From Clostridiales bacterium (GTDB lineage Bacteria > Bacillota > Clostridia > Christensenellales > Aristaeellaceae): 37,507 nt of DNA. Within the stretch, counting starts at the first letter, position 1. Each line of letters begins with the position of its first letter. The position numbers and the translations under genes are program-made. Below, piece after piece: positions 25,951-35,036 of this stretch. The stretch is from positions 1 to 37,507 of the forward strand of contig SVGN01000025.1 in assembly GCA_015056315.1 (NCBI GenBank), read 5' to 3'. The notes under the pieces are model-generated. The model was not told the origin of the DNA. It saw nothing but the letters and a program-made list of their open reading frames with translations, and made no database searches.

Positions 25951-26006
25951 AAACCCCCGCTGCTTTGCGATGTTCGCAAGCAGCGGGGGTTTTGTGTGTT
26001 TTTTTT
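25951..26006 (+). terminator. Strong terminator of the symporter-GH2 operon
   Basis: Arms AACCCCCGCTGCTT/AAGCAGCGGGGGTT with an inner GCGA/TCGC stem, followed by a T-rich tail ending in TTTTTTTT. Confidence 0.9.
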
Positions 26007-26040
26007 GGGGGCTTTATCCAGTCAAAATGATCTCCCCTGC

Positions 26041-26142
26041 GCCCGCAAAGCGGGCGCAGTACGGAGGTGCAGGAGGCACTGCCTCCTGCCGGGTCTCCAA
26101 AGGGCAGAGCCCTTTGGCGGGGTGCAGGGGCAGCGCCCCTGC
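26041..26142. repeat. Type C element: four palindromes in a row at the 3' end of the ABC operon
   Basis: Successive perfect hairpins: GCCCGC/GCGGGC (26041-26055), GCAGGAGGC/GCCTCCTGC (26069-26089), CCAAAGGGC/GCCCTTTGG (26097-26117) and GCAGGGGC/GCCCCTGC (26124-26142), each with a three-base loop. It ends 13 bases from the stop codon of the leftward ATPase gene, mirroring the block at 486-560. Confidence 0.8.
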
Positions 26143-26155
26143 CTCTCCCCGGGGC

Positions 26156-27283
<1,128 letters not shown>

Positions 27284-27329
27284 ATCAGTAGTCTCCTTTC
27301 ATCCTCATGGGGAGCGCAGGGGTCGGGCA

Positions 27330-28214
27330 TCAGCCCTTTACTGCGCCGCCGGTAACGCCTTCCACGTAATACTTCTGCAGGCACATGAACAGGATGGTGA
27401 CCGGCACAGCCACCAGCACGCCGCCTGCGCAGAACATGGTGTAGAACTTGGAGATCTGGTCCTTATTGAGCCAGTTGTACAGACCCACGGCCACGTTCAT
27501 GCCCTTGGAGGTACCGAAAGCGATGTAGCGGGCGAACACGAAGTCTCCCCACGGGCCCATGAAGGCCGTCAGGATGGTGTAGATGACGATGGGCTTGGAA
27601 AGCGGAAGAATGATCTTCTTGAGCACCTGGAAGCGGGTAGCGCCATCCACACGGGCGGCTTCATCCAGCGACTTGGGAATGGTATCGAAGAAGCCCTTGG
27701 ATACGTAGTAGCCCATACCGGAGGAGGCAATGTACACCAGAATGAGGCCGGGCACGGAATTTTCCTGGGTCATGCCCAGATCCTTCAGTACCCGGTAGAG
27801 GATGATCATGGTCAGCATACCGGGGAACATGCCAAGGATCAGCATGAACCGCATCAGCGGCTTGCGCAGCTTGAAGCGGAAGCGGGAGAGGGTGTAGCTC
27901 ATGCACAGCACGATGACCGTCTGCAGCACCGCGGTGACCAGCGCAGAGATGAAGGTGTTCAGGTACCAGCGGGGAAAATCGGTCTGGAAGAGGTTGATGT
28001 AGTTATCCAGCCCCCACTGCTGCGGCACCACATAGCCCACCTGCCACGTGCTCTCCACGCGGAAGGATTGGAGCACGATGCACACGAAGGGTACGAGCCA
28101 GATGATGCTGATGGCGATCAGCAAAGCGTAGATAGCCGTGTTGCCGAGTGCACGGGAGGCGCGCAGGCCCATGTGGCGGCGCACCGGAGCGGAGGTATTC
28201 TGCATATTGCTCAT
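27330..28214 (-). CDS. ganQ: ABC sugar importer permease, GanQ/MalG type
   Basis: Predicted 294-residue membrane permease with six helices. The ATPase-docking loop reads DEAARVDGATRFQVLKKIILP, the EAA motif, and the end YYVEGVTGGAVKG is typical of MalG-like proteins. Its ATG overlaps the stop of the upstream permease gene by one base (TAATG), so translation is coupled. By synteny with the Bacillus galactan operon (binding protein, two permeases, GH53) I name it GanQ-like; the identity is inferred from context. Confidence 0.9.
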   Translation of the reverse strand: MSNMQNTSAPVRRHMGLRASRALGNTAIYALLIAISIIWLVPFVCIVLQSFRVESTWQVGYVVPQQWGLDNYINLFQTDFPRWYLNTFISALVTAVLQTVIVLCMSYTLSRFRFKLRKPLMRFMLILGMFPGMLTMIILYRVLKDLGMTQENSVPGLILVYIASSGMGYYVSKGFFDTIPKSLDEAARVDGATRFQVLKKIILPLSKPIVIYTILTAFMGPWGDFVFARYIAFGTSKGMNVAVGLYNWLNKDQISKFYTMFCAGGVLVAVPVTILFMCLQKYYVEGVTGGAVKG

Positions 28215-29749
28215 TACTGGAAATCCTCCTCATTCTTGATAGACGGCAGCACATTGTAGACCACCAGCGAGATGAGGGCGACCACCACGAACACCAGAAT
28301 ACCCACAACGGAGGCCAGGTAGTACTGGCTTTCTGCGCCGGTGGTGATCTTGAACAGCCAGGTGATGAGCAGGTCTGTATAGCCGACCGTGCCCGCCGCC
28401 GAGGAGGCTGCCGGGTTGGTGGGCGCACCGCCGGTGAGCAGGTAGATCACGTTGAAGTTGTTCATATTGCCCGTAAAGCTGGTAAGCAGGTACGGGCCGG
28501 TAACGAACAGCATATACGGCAGGGTGATCTTGGTGTACTGCTGCCAGGCGTTGGCACCGTCGATACGGGCGGATTCGTAAAGATCCTGCGGGATGTTCAT
28601 CAGAATGCCGGTGGTGATGAGCATCAGGTACGGGATGCCGATCCAGATATTGATGAGGATCACCGTCACCCTCGCCCAGGTGGGATCCTCCCAGAAGGGC
28701 AGCGCCTGCTGGATCCACCCCATGCTCATGAGAAAGCCGTTGATGATGCCGTTCTTGGCGAACATCTTGGAAACATACAAAAGCGAAATGAACTGGGGAA
28801 TGGCGATGGTGAGCACCAGCACGGTACGCCACACCTTTTTGAGCTTGATGCCCTTCTTGTTAATGGCCATGGCCACGAACATGCCCAGGAAGTAGTTGGT
28901 AAAGGTGGCGAAGAAGGCCCACATGAGCGTCCAGGAGAGCACCTCGCCGAAGGTGGCGGCGTAGGATTGGCCGCCGCCCGCAGACTGCCAGTTGAGCATG
29001 GTGTTGAAGTTATCCAGCCCCACCCAGGTGAACAGGTTGTTGTAGTAGCCGTCGTGGGTGCCGTCGTAGTTGGTGAAGGCCACCAGCACCATGAACACGA
29101 TGGGCAGCACCGTAAAGATGAGGATGCCCGTCAGCGGCAGGGAGAGCAGGGTCTTGTGGAACTGATCATCCACCAGAGAGCGCAGGTCGTCTTTGCCGCT
29201 CTTCAGCTTTTTGCCCGAGGCAAGGATCTTTTCCGCCATCTGGTTCTGCTTCACGTTCACACGCCAGGTGTAGATAAAAGCGATGATGAAGAAAATGGTC
29301 AATACGCCGTAGAGCAGGATTTTGAAGGAGTTGTCGTTATAGGTGGTAACGTAGGTATCGAAGATGATGTTGTACTCTTCGGTGGGGCCCACCTTGCCCA
29401 GGCTGGGCAGCATGGAGAGCCAGTAGCCGCCGGCCAGCACCATATAGGCGATAAATACCGCCTCAAAGAGCAGGAACAGGAGGCCGCGGAGTATCTGCCC
29501 CCGGGCCAGGTTGCCAAAGCCCATGACCAGATAGGAGAGTTTGGTCTTCCAATCGCCGTTGACAAAGGTGCTCCAGATATCGGCGGCTTCCTTGCCGATG
29601 ACCTGCCCTGCGGTCTTGATCAGGTTCCACAGCGCAACGAACAGGCCGCCGATCTTTTTGGGAATGGAGCAAAAGAAGCTGGTGATGCGGTAGAGTAGCT
29701 TCTGGCCTTTGGACAGCTTCAGATATTCAAGATCCGTATACTGTTTCAT
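28214..29749 (-). CDS. ganP: ABC sugar importer permease, GanP/MalF type
   Basis: Predicted 511-residue membrane permease, longer than LplB-type permeases because of a ~190-residue N-terminal part with extra helices and a MalF-like insertion (YNIIFDTYVTTYNDNSFK). The EAA loop reads ESARIDGANAWQQYTKITLP. The ATG at 29749 follows AAAGGAG, with an intercistronic hairpin between it and the binding-protein gene. It pairs with the GanQ-like permease that overlaps its stop codon. Confidence 0.9.
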   Translation of the reverse strand: MKQYTDLEYLKLSKGQKLLYRITSFFCSIPKKIGGLFVALWNLIKTAGQVIGKEAADIWSTFVNGDWKTKLSYLVMGFGNLARGQILRGLLFLLFEAVFIAYMVLAGGYWLSMLPSLGKVGPTEEYNIIFDTYVTTYNDNSFKILLYGVLTIFFIIAFIYTWRVNVKQNQMAEKILASGKKLKSGKDDLRSLVDDQFHKTLLSLPLTGILIFTVLPIVFMVLVAFTNYDGTHDGYYNNLFTWVGLDNFNTMLNWQSAGGGQSYAATFGEVLSWTLMWAFFATFTNYFLGMFVAMAINKKGIKLKKVWRTVLVLTIAIPQFISLLYVSKMFAKNGIINGFLMSMGWIQQALPFWEDPTWARVTVILINIWIGIPYLMLITTGILMNIPQDLYESARIDGANAWQQYTKITLPYMLFVTGPYLLTSFTGNMNNFNVIYLLTGGAPTNPAASSAAGTVGYTDLLITWLFKITTGAESQYYLASVVGILVFVVVALISLVVYNVLPSIKNEEDFQ

Positions 29750-29775
29750 GTCCGGAATTCGCTCCTTTAAGGAAA

Positions 29776-29805
29776 GGCCGGAGCCAAGCGATGTTGGCTC
29801 CGGCC
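29776..29805 (-). terminator. Partial terminator/stability hairpin behind the binding-protein gene
   Basis: Perfect 12-base arms GGCCGGAGCCAA/TTGGCTCCGGCC with a six-base loop, no long T-run. It lies in the 111-base gap before the permeases; such hairpins commonly make the binding protein more abundant than the permeases. Confidence 0.65.
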
Positions 29806-29860
29806 AGATGTGTAATGGTTCACAAGCAATGCCGCGCGGCGGCTTGCAGCCTGTTACGCA

Positions 29861-31384
29861 TCAGTTCTTGATGATGTTGATATCGGCACCGTTGAGGGTG
29901 ATGGTGTAGTTGCCGGGCTCGGCGAACACGATGTTGTTATCGGGGTTGTCGGCGCCCAGATCCTTGATGAGCTCCTTGCCGACGGTTACCTGAGCAAAGC
30001 CCTTATCGGTGCCCCAGTCGCCGGGGTTGACGATGCGGCCGCCCATGTAATCGCTCTCGGGCACATCCAGGGTGAGGGTGTTGTTCTTGAAGTAGTAGGT
30101 ATCGGTATCGTCAGCGTTGTTCCAGCCGTTCCAGGCGCCCACGAACAGCAGAGCGGAGGTATCCAGCTTGAACAGGTTGCTGATCTTGTCGTAGTAGTTA
30201 TCCAGAGCCTTCTGCAGACCGGCTTCGTCGGTGGCGGCCTTTACGTCATCGCCGATGACCTTGGCGATATCCCACCAGGAGCCGTGCACCTGACCCTGAG
30301 GCACAGAGTAGGGAGACTGGGCCAGCAGAGCAGCCAGACCGGGGTTGGCCTGCACAGCTTCGGACTGCTGCAGAGTGGTGATGGTGGGGCCCCAGGAACG
30401 GGCTTCGAAGCGCTCCATCTGAGCCTTCTCGCCGGTCAGGTACTGGGCCAGCTGATGCATAACGGCAGCCTTCACGGGGTCGACCTGGGGCTTAACGCCC
30501 ATCAGCTTGCAGCCGCTGAAGGAACCAAGGTGATAGCTCTGGCCGTCCACTTCGAAGGAAGGCAGATCGGCAACGCCCATGTTGTCGCCCAGGATGGCCT
30601 TGACGTTTTCGAAATCCCACATACCGGTCACGACCACGGCGGCGTTGGAGGAGAACTCAGCGCCGGAAGCGGAGGACAGGTGGAAGGGGCTCTTGACCAG
30701 CTTTTCCATACCCTTGACGGCGATGAGGCCTTCGGGGCTGTTGAAGGTATCCTTTACGGAGATGAACTGGCCCTCGGCATCGGTCTCCCAGGTGGATTCG
30801 CAGCCGGTGGCGAAGAAGAAGGAGGCCAGGTACCAGGCAGAGGTCTGCTGCTCGAAGGCAAAGTACTTCTGGGCGGCTTCGCAATCAGCGATGATGGCTT
30901 CCATGGAGTCGATATGCTCTTCGGGGATGACGCTCTTGTCGTAGTACATGAAGTAGCCGTTATCGGCGGTGAGGGGGTAGGCGTACAGGGTATCGCCCAC
31001 GGTACCGGCGGCGACCACGGAGGGGTCGTTCACAGCGGCAACGTTTTCACCGGCCTTCACGCCCAGCTTGGCCAGAGCGCCGGCCTGCACCAGACGGGCG
31101 AACTGGTCCTGCGCAAAGCAGAACAGGTCGCCGCCGGCTTCTACGTCGGTAACCATGTTGGTGGCAGCTTCGGCTTCGGAAACGGCCTCGACGGTAGCGT
31201 TGATGGTGATGCCGAGTTCGTTGGTCTTGTTGAAGTCTTCGATCTGGGTCTTGGTCAGATCCACGATCTCGGCGGCGACCCAAACGGTGATGTCGTAGGT
31301 GCCGGCCAGCTCAGAAGCGCTGGCAACGCCGACCATGGAGAGCACCATGATGGCAGCAAGCAGGTAAGCCAGGAACTTTTTCAT
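29861..31384 (-). CDS. ganS: Sugar-binding protein of the GanSPQ-like importer, with C-terminal extra domain
   Basis: Predicted 507-residue exported binding protein of the maltose-binding type. A signal peptide covers residues 1-~24 (MKKFLAYLLAAIMVLSMVGV then ASA). Residues ~27-400 match the MalE-like fold, with TYDITVWVAAEIVDLTKTQ at the start and GDLFCFAQDQ near residue 85. About 100 C-terminal residues (from LFVGAWNGW) form an added module rich in Trp, Asp and Gly that resembles starch-binding X25/SusE-type domains; this is by eye only. No lipobox cysteine is evident, which is unusual for a Gram-positive binding protein; an anchor could come from elsewhere. A promoter with a catabolite-response site lies upstream. 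Synteny with GH53 points to galacto-oligosaccharides. Confidence 0.87.
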   Translation of the reverse strand: MKKFLAYLLAAIMVLSMVGVASASELAGTYDITVWVAAEIVDLTKTQIEDFNKTNELGITINATVEAVSEAEAATNMVTDVEAGGDLFCFAQDQFARLVQAGALAKLGVKAGENVAAVNDPSVVAAGTVGDTLYAYPLTADNGYFMYYDKSVIPEEHIDSMEAIIADCEAAQKYFAFEQQTSAWYLASFFFATGCESTWETDAEGQFISVKDTFNSPEGLIAVKGMEKLVKSPFHLSSASGAEFSSNAAVVVTGMWDFENVKAILGDNMGVADLPSFEVDGQSYHLGSFSGCKLMGVKPQVDPVKAAVMHQLAQYLTGEKAQMERFEARSWGPTITTLQQSEAVQANPGLAALLAQSPYSVPQGQVHGSWWDIAKVIGDDVKAATDEAGLQKALDNYYDKISNLFKLDTSALLFVGAWNGWNNADDTDTYYFKNNTLTLDVPESDYMGGRIVNPGDWGTDKGFAQVTVGKELIKDLGADNPDNNIVFAEPGNYTITLNGADINIIKN

Positions 31385-31512
31385 AGTGAAATCATCCTTT
31401 CATATTATTTCTTCAGGCATCTCAGCCCATTGAAACCTTTTTTGAGGGGTGACAAAAAACACAGAGAGCGGTCATGCCCCTGGGATGTTTTTGTCGGCTT
31501 TGTTGTAACCTT

Positions 31513-31541
31513 ATTGTACATGATGACCGGGCCGTTGTCAA
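31513..31541 (-). promoter_or_regulatory. Strong promoter of the GanSPQ-like operon
   Basis: On the minus strand a perfect TTGACA, 17 bases, then TACAAT. The leader to the binding-protein start is about 120 bases. Confidence 0.8.
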
Positions 31542-31542
31542 G

Positions 31543-31556
31543 TGAAATCGTTTGCA
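31543..31556 (-). promoter_or_regulatory. Catabolite-response (cre) or LacI-type operator
   Basis: TGCAAACGATTTCA on the minus strand fits the CcpA consensus TGNAANCGNWNNCA at every fixed position. It sits one base upstream of the -35 box. Binding there could activate or repress; a LacI-type regulator is the other possibility, as no such gene is in the window. Confidence 0.6.
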
Positions 31557-31627
31557 CAAAGAAGATTTTTTTGTTGAAGCTGCGGGGAAGGGTTGCGGTA
31601 TATGGGTTTCTTGATGATTGGGGGGGC

Positions 31628-31774
31628 GGCACCCTCAGCCCCTTCGGGGCAGCTCCCTCTGAAGAGGGAGCCTGTGGAGGGGGCGGGCAGCTCCCTCTGA
31701 AGAGGGAGCCTGTGGAGGGGGCGGGCAGCTCCCTCTGAAGAGGGAGCCTGTGGAGGGGGCGGGCAGCTCCCTCT
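31628..31774. repeat. Type A palindrome in a 38-base tandem array (three copies and a partial)
   Basis: After GGCACCCTCAG and a small hairpin, the hairpin with arms GCTCCCTCT/AGAGGGAGC starts at 31651, 31689 and 31727, each followed by the same CTGTGGAGGGGGCGGGC linker; a fourth copy at 31765 is cut after its first arm. The period here is 38, against 45 in the array at 327-438, so the two arrays expanded separately. Confidence 0.85.
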
Positions 31775-31788
31775 CCCCCAGCCCCATC

Positions 31789-31826
31789 AAAACAAACCCG
31801 GAGCCGTGCTTCTGCACAGCCCCGGG
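31789..31826 (-). terminator. Terminator of the GH53 operon
   Basis: On the minus strand a 13-pair stem (two G-U) with an AGAA loop, followed by TTTGTTTT, 33 bases after the GH53 stop codon. Confidence 0.8.
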
Positions 31827-31858
31827 CCGGTATATGCTCCTATCCGTGTTTCCTTAAC

Positions 31859-33799
31859 TTACTTGACCGAATTCAGCAGCGCATCGTCGATCTTGCCCCA
31901 GGCACCGTTGCCTGCGCCTTCGCACTTCACGTACACGCCCACCACCACCTCGCTGCCTGCGGGGTGATCGAAGGCGGGCACCTGGCCGGTGCTCCAGTTG
32001 CCGTAGGAGGTGATGCTCATGGGGGCGGTGCCCACGGTCTCCCCATCCACCTTCACATAGGCATACACCTCATGGTCGCCCGCATCGCCGCCCATGATGG
32101 AGACGGCGAATTTGAAACGGCCCTCCGGCAGATCGGTCACGGTCTGCTCCAGGGTGAATTCCACGCTGTTCTTGGCAGCGCTCCAGAAATGCATATGCTT
32201 GGTGCCGGTGAGGGAGTCGGTCACCTTATCCTCGATGTACAGCTCATCGGCCTTGCCAAGGTCGGTCCACGTCCAGCCCTTGCCATCCTCCTCGAAGCTG
32301 TAATCGCTCAGGTAGTTGTATTCCACCATGGATACATAGCAGTGGGCCGTCATGCCGCCTGCGGTACCGGTGATGTCGTACTGCTGTACGCCGCCCTCCC
32401 GCATCTGCTGCCGGTCTGCATCGGTCAGATCCCACTGTACGGGGATAGCCTGACGGCTGTCGTCGGTCATCACGGCGTTGACGGTCTCGGGCAGCTGCAG
32501 CTCCGCATTCAGGTCGCAGATAATGGTCACATCCTCCAGCGCATCCGCCTGAACCGGGATCTCGTTGCCCTCCCGCATCAGCCGGAACACCTTGAGGGAT
32601 TCCAGCGGGTGGCCCGCGGCATCGAACAGGGCCTGATTATCCACCGCGCAGCCGCCGTAGTACTTGCCCGCATCATTGGGGTCGTAGGCAGCGGCATAGC
32701 TGCTGGCCCAGCCGGAGCCGTATTGCTCCCACAGGGCGTGGTTCTGCTCCCAACTCTCGGTGCCAACGGTGATCCAGGTGCCCTCCCAGTACACCACGCC
32801 GATGCCTGCGGGGGTGCCGTTGACGATGGTATCGGTAATGGCGCGCAGGTTGTTGGCCTGGCCCTGCACGGTGAAAGGGTAATCCTTCACGATGGCACCG
32901 CCGTCGCCGATGGTGTTGCCGTTAAAGTCGGTATCGGCACCGGTGTAGGCGTAGGAGGTCTCCATCACCATCACCTTTTTGCCGTAGGTATCGGCCACCT
33001 CGGTAAGCACATTGCTCAGGTTCTCCAGGCTGCCGTGCCAGTAGGGGTAGTAGGAGGAGGCGAACACATCGTAATCCACCTGATAATAGTCCAGCTTCTT
33101 GGCATAGGTGGCGTACGCGCCCTTCTCCGGGTTGGCAAAGTGCAGCGCCACCAGCGCCTCCGGGTATACCTCCCGGGTGGCTTTGGCACCGGCCTGCATC
33201 AGGTACTGGATGTTGAACCAGATCTTTTCGCCGCACAGGTACTGGTTGGTCTCGTTGCCCACCTGCACCATGCCCACATCCACACCGGCGGCCTTCAGCT
33301 GCTCAAGGCAATCCTTGGTATATTGGTACACGGCCTCGGTCTTTTCCTCGATCTCCATGCCCTGCCAGGCCTTGGGCACCATCTGCTTGCCCGGGTCGGC
33401 CCAGAAGTCGGAGTAGTGGAAGTTGACCAGCAGCTTCATGCCGTACTGTGTGGCACGCTTGCCGATCTCCACCGCGTTGGCGATATCACAGTTGCCGCCG
33501 CCGTAGCCGTTGCCCTCGGCATCGAAGGGGTCGTTCCAGATGCGCACACGGATGTGGGTGACCCCGTTATCCGCCAGCACTTTGTAGACATCGGCCTCGT
33601 TGCCGTCAAAATCGTAGTACTTTACGCCGCTCTTCTCCAGCGCAGGCACGCAGGAGGCATCCATGCCGAAGATGAAATCCTCGGGCAGGTTCTCCACCTT
33701 CTTTACATAAAGGGAGCTTTCCTCCGCCAGAGCGGCAGGGCAGCACAGGGCGGCCAGCAGGCACAGCGCCAGCGCAGCGGTCATCATTTTGTGGAACAT
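31859..33799 (-). CDS. ganB: Secreted arabinogalactan endo-beta-1,4-galactanase, GH53
   Basis: Predicted 646-residue exported enzyme that cuts beta-1,4-galactan side chains of pectin. Signal peptide residues 1-~25 (ends AALAEES). The GH53 domain (~30-400) shows FIFGMDASCVPALEKSG, THIRVRIWNDPF, acid/base Glu183 in VQVGNETNQY and nucleophile Glu280 in MVMETSYAY. Next comes an Ig-like domain (~410-490), then a C-terminal beta-rich module (~495-646) with YSFEEDGKGW and HFWSAAKNSVEF, resembling galactan-binding modules such as CBM61. No cell-wall anchor is visible. The ATG at 33799 follows AAGGAGG by eight bases. It is the last gene after two small membrane protein genes and is followed by a terminator; the importer for its products lies just downstream. 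Confidence 0.95.
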   Translation of the reverse strand: MFHKMMTAALALCLLAALCCPAALAEESSLYVKKVENLPEDFIFGMDASCVPALEKSGVKYYDFDGNEADVYKVLADNGVTHIRVRIWNDPFDAEGNGYGGGNCDIANAVEIGKRATQYGMKLLVNFHYSDFWADPGKQMVPKAWQGMEIEEKTEAVYQYTKDCLEQLKAAGVDVGMVQVGNETNQYLCGEKIWFNIQYLMQAGAKATREVYPEALVALHFANPEKGAYATYAKKLDYYQVDYDVFASSYYPYWHGSLENLSNVLTEVADTYGKKVMVMETSYAYTGADTDFNGNTIGDGGAIVKDYPFTVQGQANNLRAITDTIVNGTPAGIGVVYWEGTWITVGTESWEQNHALWEQYGSGWASSYAAAYDPNDAGKYYGGCAVDNQALFDAAGHPLESLKVFRLMREGNEIPVQADALEDVTIICDLNAELQLPETVNAVMTDDSRQAIPVQWDLTDADRQQMREGGVQQYDITGTAGGMTAHCYVSMVEYNYLSDYSFEEDGKGWTWTDLGKADELYIEDKVTDSLTGTKHMHFWSAAKNSVEFTLEQTVTDLPEGRFKFAVSIMGGDAGDHEVYAYVKVDGETVGTAPMSITSYGNWSTGQVPAFDHPAGSEVVVGVYVKCEGAGNGAWGKIDDALLNSVK

Positions 33800-33850
33800 G
33801 GGGTCATCCTCCTTCTTGATTCCATACAGGGAGCCGGGGGAAGTGGGGCA

Positions 33851-34432
33851 TCAGGGAAGGCTGAGCAAAGTCTCAGCCAGCTGCAGGGCTGCGTCATCCA
33901 CGCTGCCCGGGTTGCCGGTCAGGTGCGGGGAGGCTGCGCCGAAAAGCAGGTAGCAGTCCTCATCCGCCAAAGCGGGATCGGAATAGGTGATATAGGTCTG
34001 TGCCGCGCCCTTGCCCGTTTCGGCATCCCAGATGAGCACACCCATGGGCACGCCCTCCGGCTGCCAGAGCCGTACAGCGGGCCAGGCGGCGGCAAAGGCC
34101 TCCGGCAGCGGGGCGAACCATTCCCGGTATTCCTCCAGATGGCTCTCCCGCACGATGTACACATCCGAGCGGCGCAGGCCCTCGCTGCTGAGCATGGCAT
34201 AGGTGAAGGGATGCGCCTTGACCATGCGGATCTGCCCGCCCAGCACCTCCTGCTCCAGCCGCACCGCCAGCGCGGTGGGATCGGGGATGGCCGCATCGGC
34301 AAAGACCGTCAGCTTGTTCTCCGGCTCCGTATCGGTCAGAAAGGTGAAGATCCAGCCCCAGAAAAACACGCTGAGCATCAGCCACAGCACCATGGCGGGG
34401 AGAAGATCCCACAGGAGCTTACGCTTCTTCAT
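33851..34432 (-). CDS. Unknown single-pass membrane protein
   Basis: Predicted 193-residue protein I do not recognise. After MKKRK a hydrophobic helix spans residues ~8-31; the remaining ~160 residues should face outside and contain several Trp and acidic residues. It begins inside the preceding gene (14-base overlap) and ends 51 bases before the GH53 start, so it is cotranscribed with the galactanase. An accessory or protein-quality role can be imagined, but no motif supports one. Confidence 0.75.
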   Translation of the reverse strand: MKKRKLLWDLLPAMVLWLMLSVFFWGWIFTFLTDTEPENKLTVFADAAIPDPTALAVRLEQEVLGGQIRMVKAHPFTYAMLSSEGLRRSDVYIVRESHLEEYREWFAPLPEAFAAAWPAVRLWQPEGVPMGVLIWDAETGKGAAQTYITYSDPALADEDCYLLFGAASPHLTGNPGSVDDAALQLAETLLSLP

Positions 34433-34913
34433 GGCCGATCACCTCCACACGGGTAATAAAGCGGCGCACCGTATCCACCTGTACAAGGGTACCGGCAGGC
34501 GGCAGCAGCCGCACCAGTGCAGCGTTGATATCGAAGGTGAGGGTCTCCTCCCCGGTGACCAAGGTTGCCTTGCGCACCACGATGCTGCCGGGGATGCGGA
34601 ACCCATCCCGGCCAACGATGAGCTGCCCGGTGTACTGCCCGCCTTCGCCGCCCAGCACACTGCGGATGTGCCCGTGCTGCGCCTTAGCGGGGCGGCGCAC
34701 GAAAAACTCCAGCAGCATCACGGCCCAGCCGCCCAGAGTGGAAAGCGAGACCACCCGCACCAGCTGACGGGCGGCATTGCCGGTGTTCACCCGGGCGGAG
34801 AGGAAAATGCACCCAACAAGAGCGGCAAGCGCCACCAACAGCATCAGCCATGCACACAGGCGGGTGCGCTTTTGGAGCCGGTCCGCCTGCGGTTTGGAAT
34901 AGTATGTGTTCAT
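34419..34913 (-). CDS. Unknown two-helix membrane protein
   Basis: Predicted 164-residue protein of unknown function. Two hydrophobic helices lie at residues ~20-40 and ~57-76; the C-terminal ~85 residues look beta-rich and cytoplasmic or external (GQLIVGRDGFRIPGSIVV). The ATG at 34913 follows AAAGGA; an ATG at 34949 lies upstream of the transcript start and is rejected. It is the first gene of the operon leading to GH53 and overlaps the next gene by 14 bases, so the two products are probably made together. Confidence 0.75.
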   Translation of the reverse strand: MNTYYSKPQADRLQKRTRLCAWLMLLVALAALVGCIFLSARVNTGNAARQLVRVVSLSTLGGWAVMLLEFFVRRPAKAQHGHIRSVLGGEGGQYTGQLIVGRDGFRIPGSIVVRKATLVTGEETLTFDINAALVRLLPPAGTLVQVDTVRRFITRVEVIGHEEA

Positions 34914-34939
34914 CGTGTTCAATTCCTTTCTGTGCAACG

Positions 34940-34968
34940 AGTATAGCACGATTTACCCGCCTTGACAA
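34940..34968 (-). promoter_or_regulatory. Leftward promoter of the GH53 operon
   Basis: On the minus strand TTGTCA, 17 bases, then TATACT. Its -35 box overlaps that of the rightward GH13 promoter by five bases. Confidence 0.7.
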
Positions 34969-34991
34969 TAAGGCCGCCCCGCCGTTATAGT
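34962..34991 (+). promoter_or_regulatory. Rightward promoter of the GH13 gene
   Basis: Perfect TTGACA, 18 bases, then TATAGT. It shares its -35 bases with the leftward promoter, so the two RNA polymerases cannot bind together. Confidence 0.75.
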
Positions 34992-35036
34992 TATGCTGAC
35001 ACCCTGATCCGACGTGGAAAGGCGGTATTTTTCAAG

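Noticed and set aside
31651-31774. Possible CRISPR array (regular 38-base period)
   Set aside because: The sequence between the palindromes is identical in each unit, so there are no distinct spacers; there are no cas genes.
31964-34456. An 830-codon plus-strand open frame opposite GH53
   Set aside because: It is the mirror of the GH53 gene and its upstream neighbour, with low-complexity His/Gly/Val-rich translation and no ribosome site.
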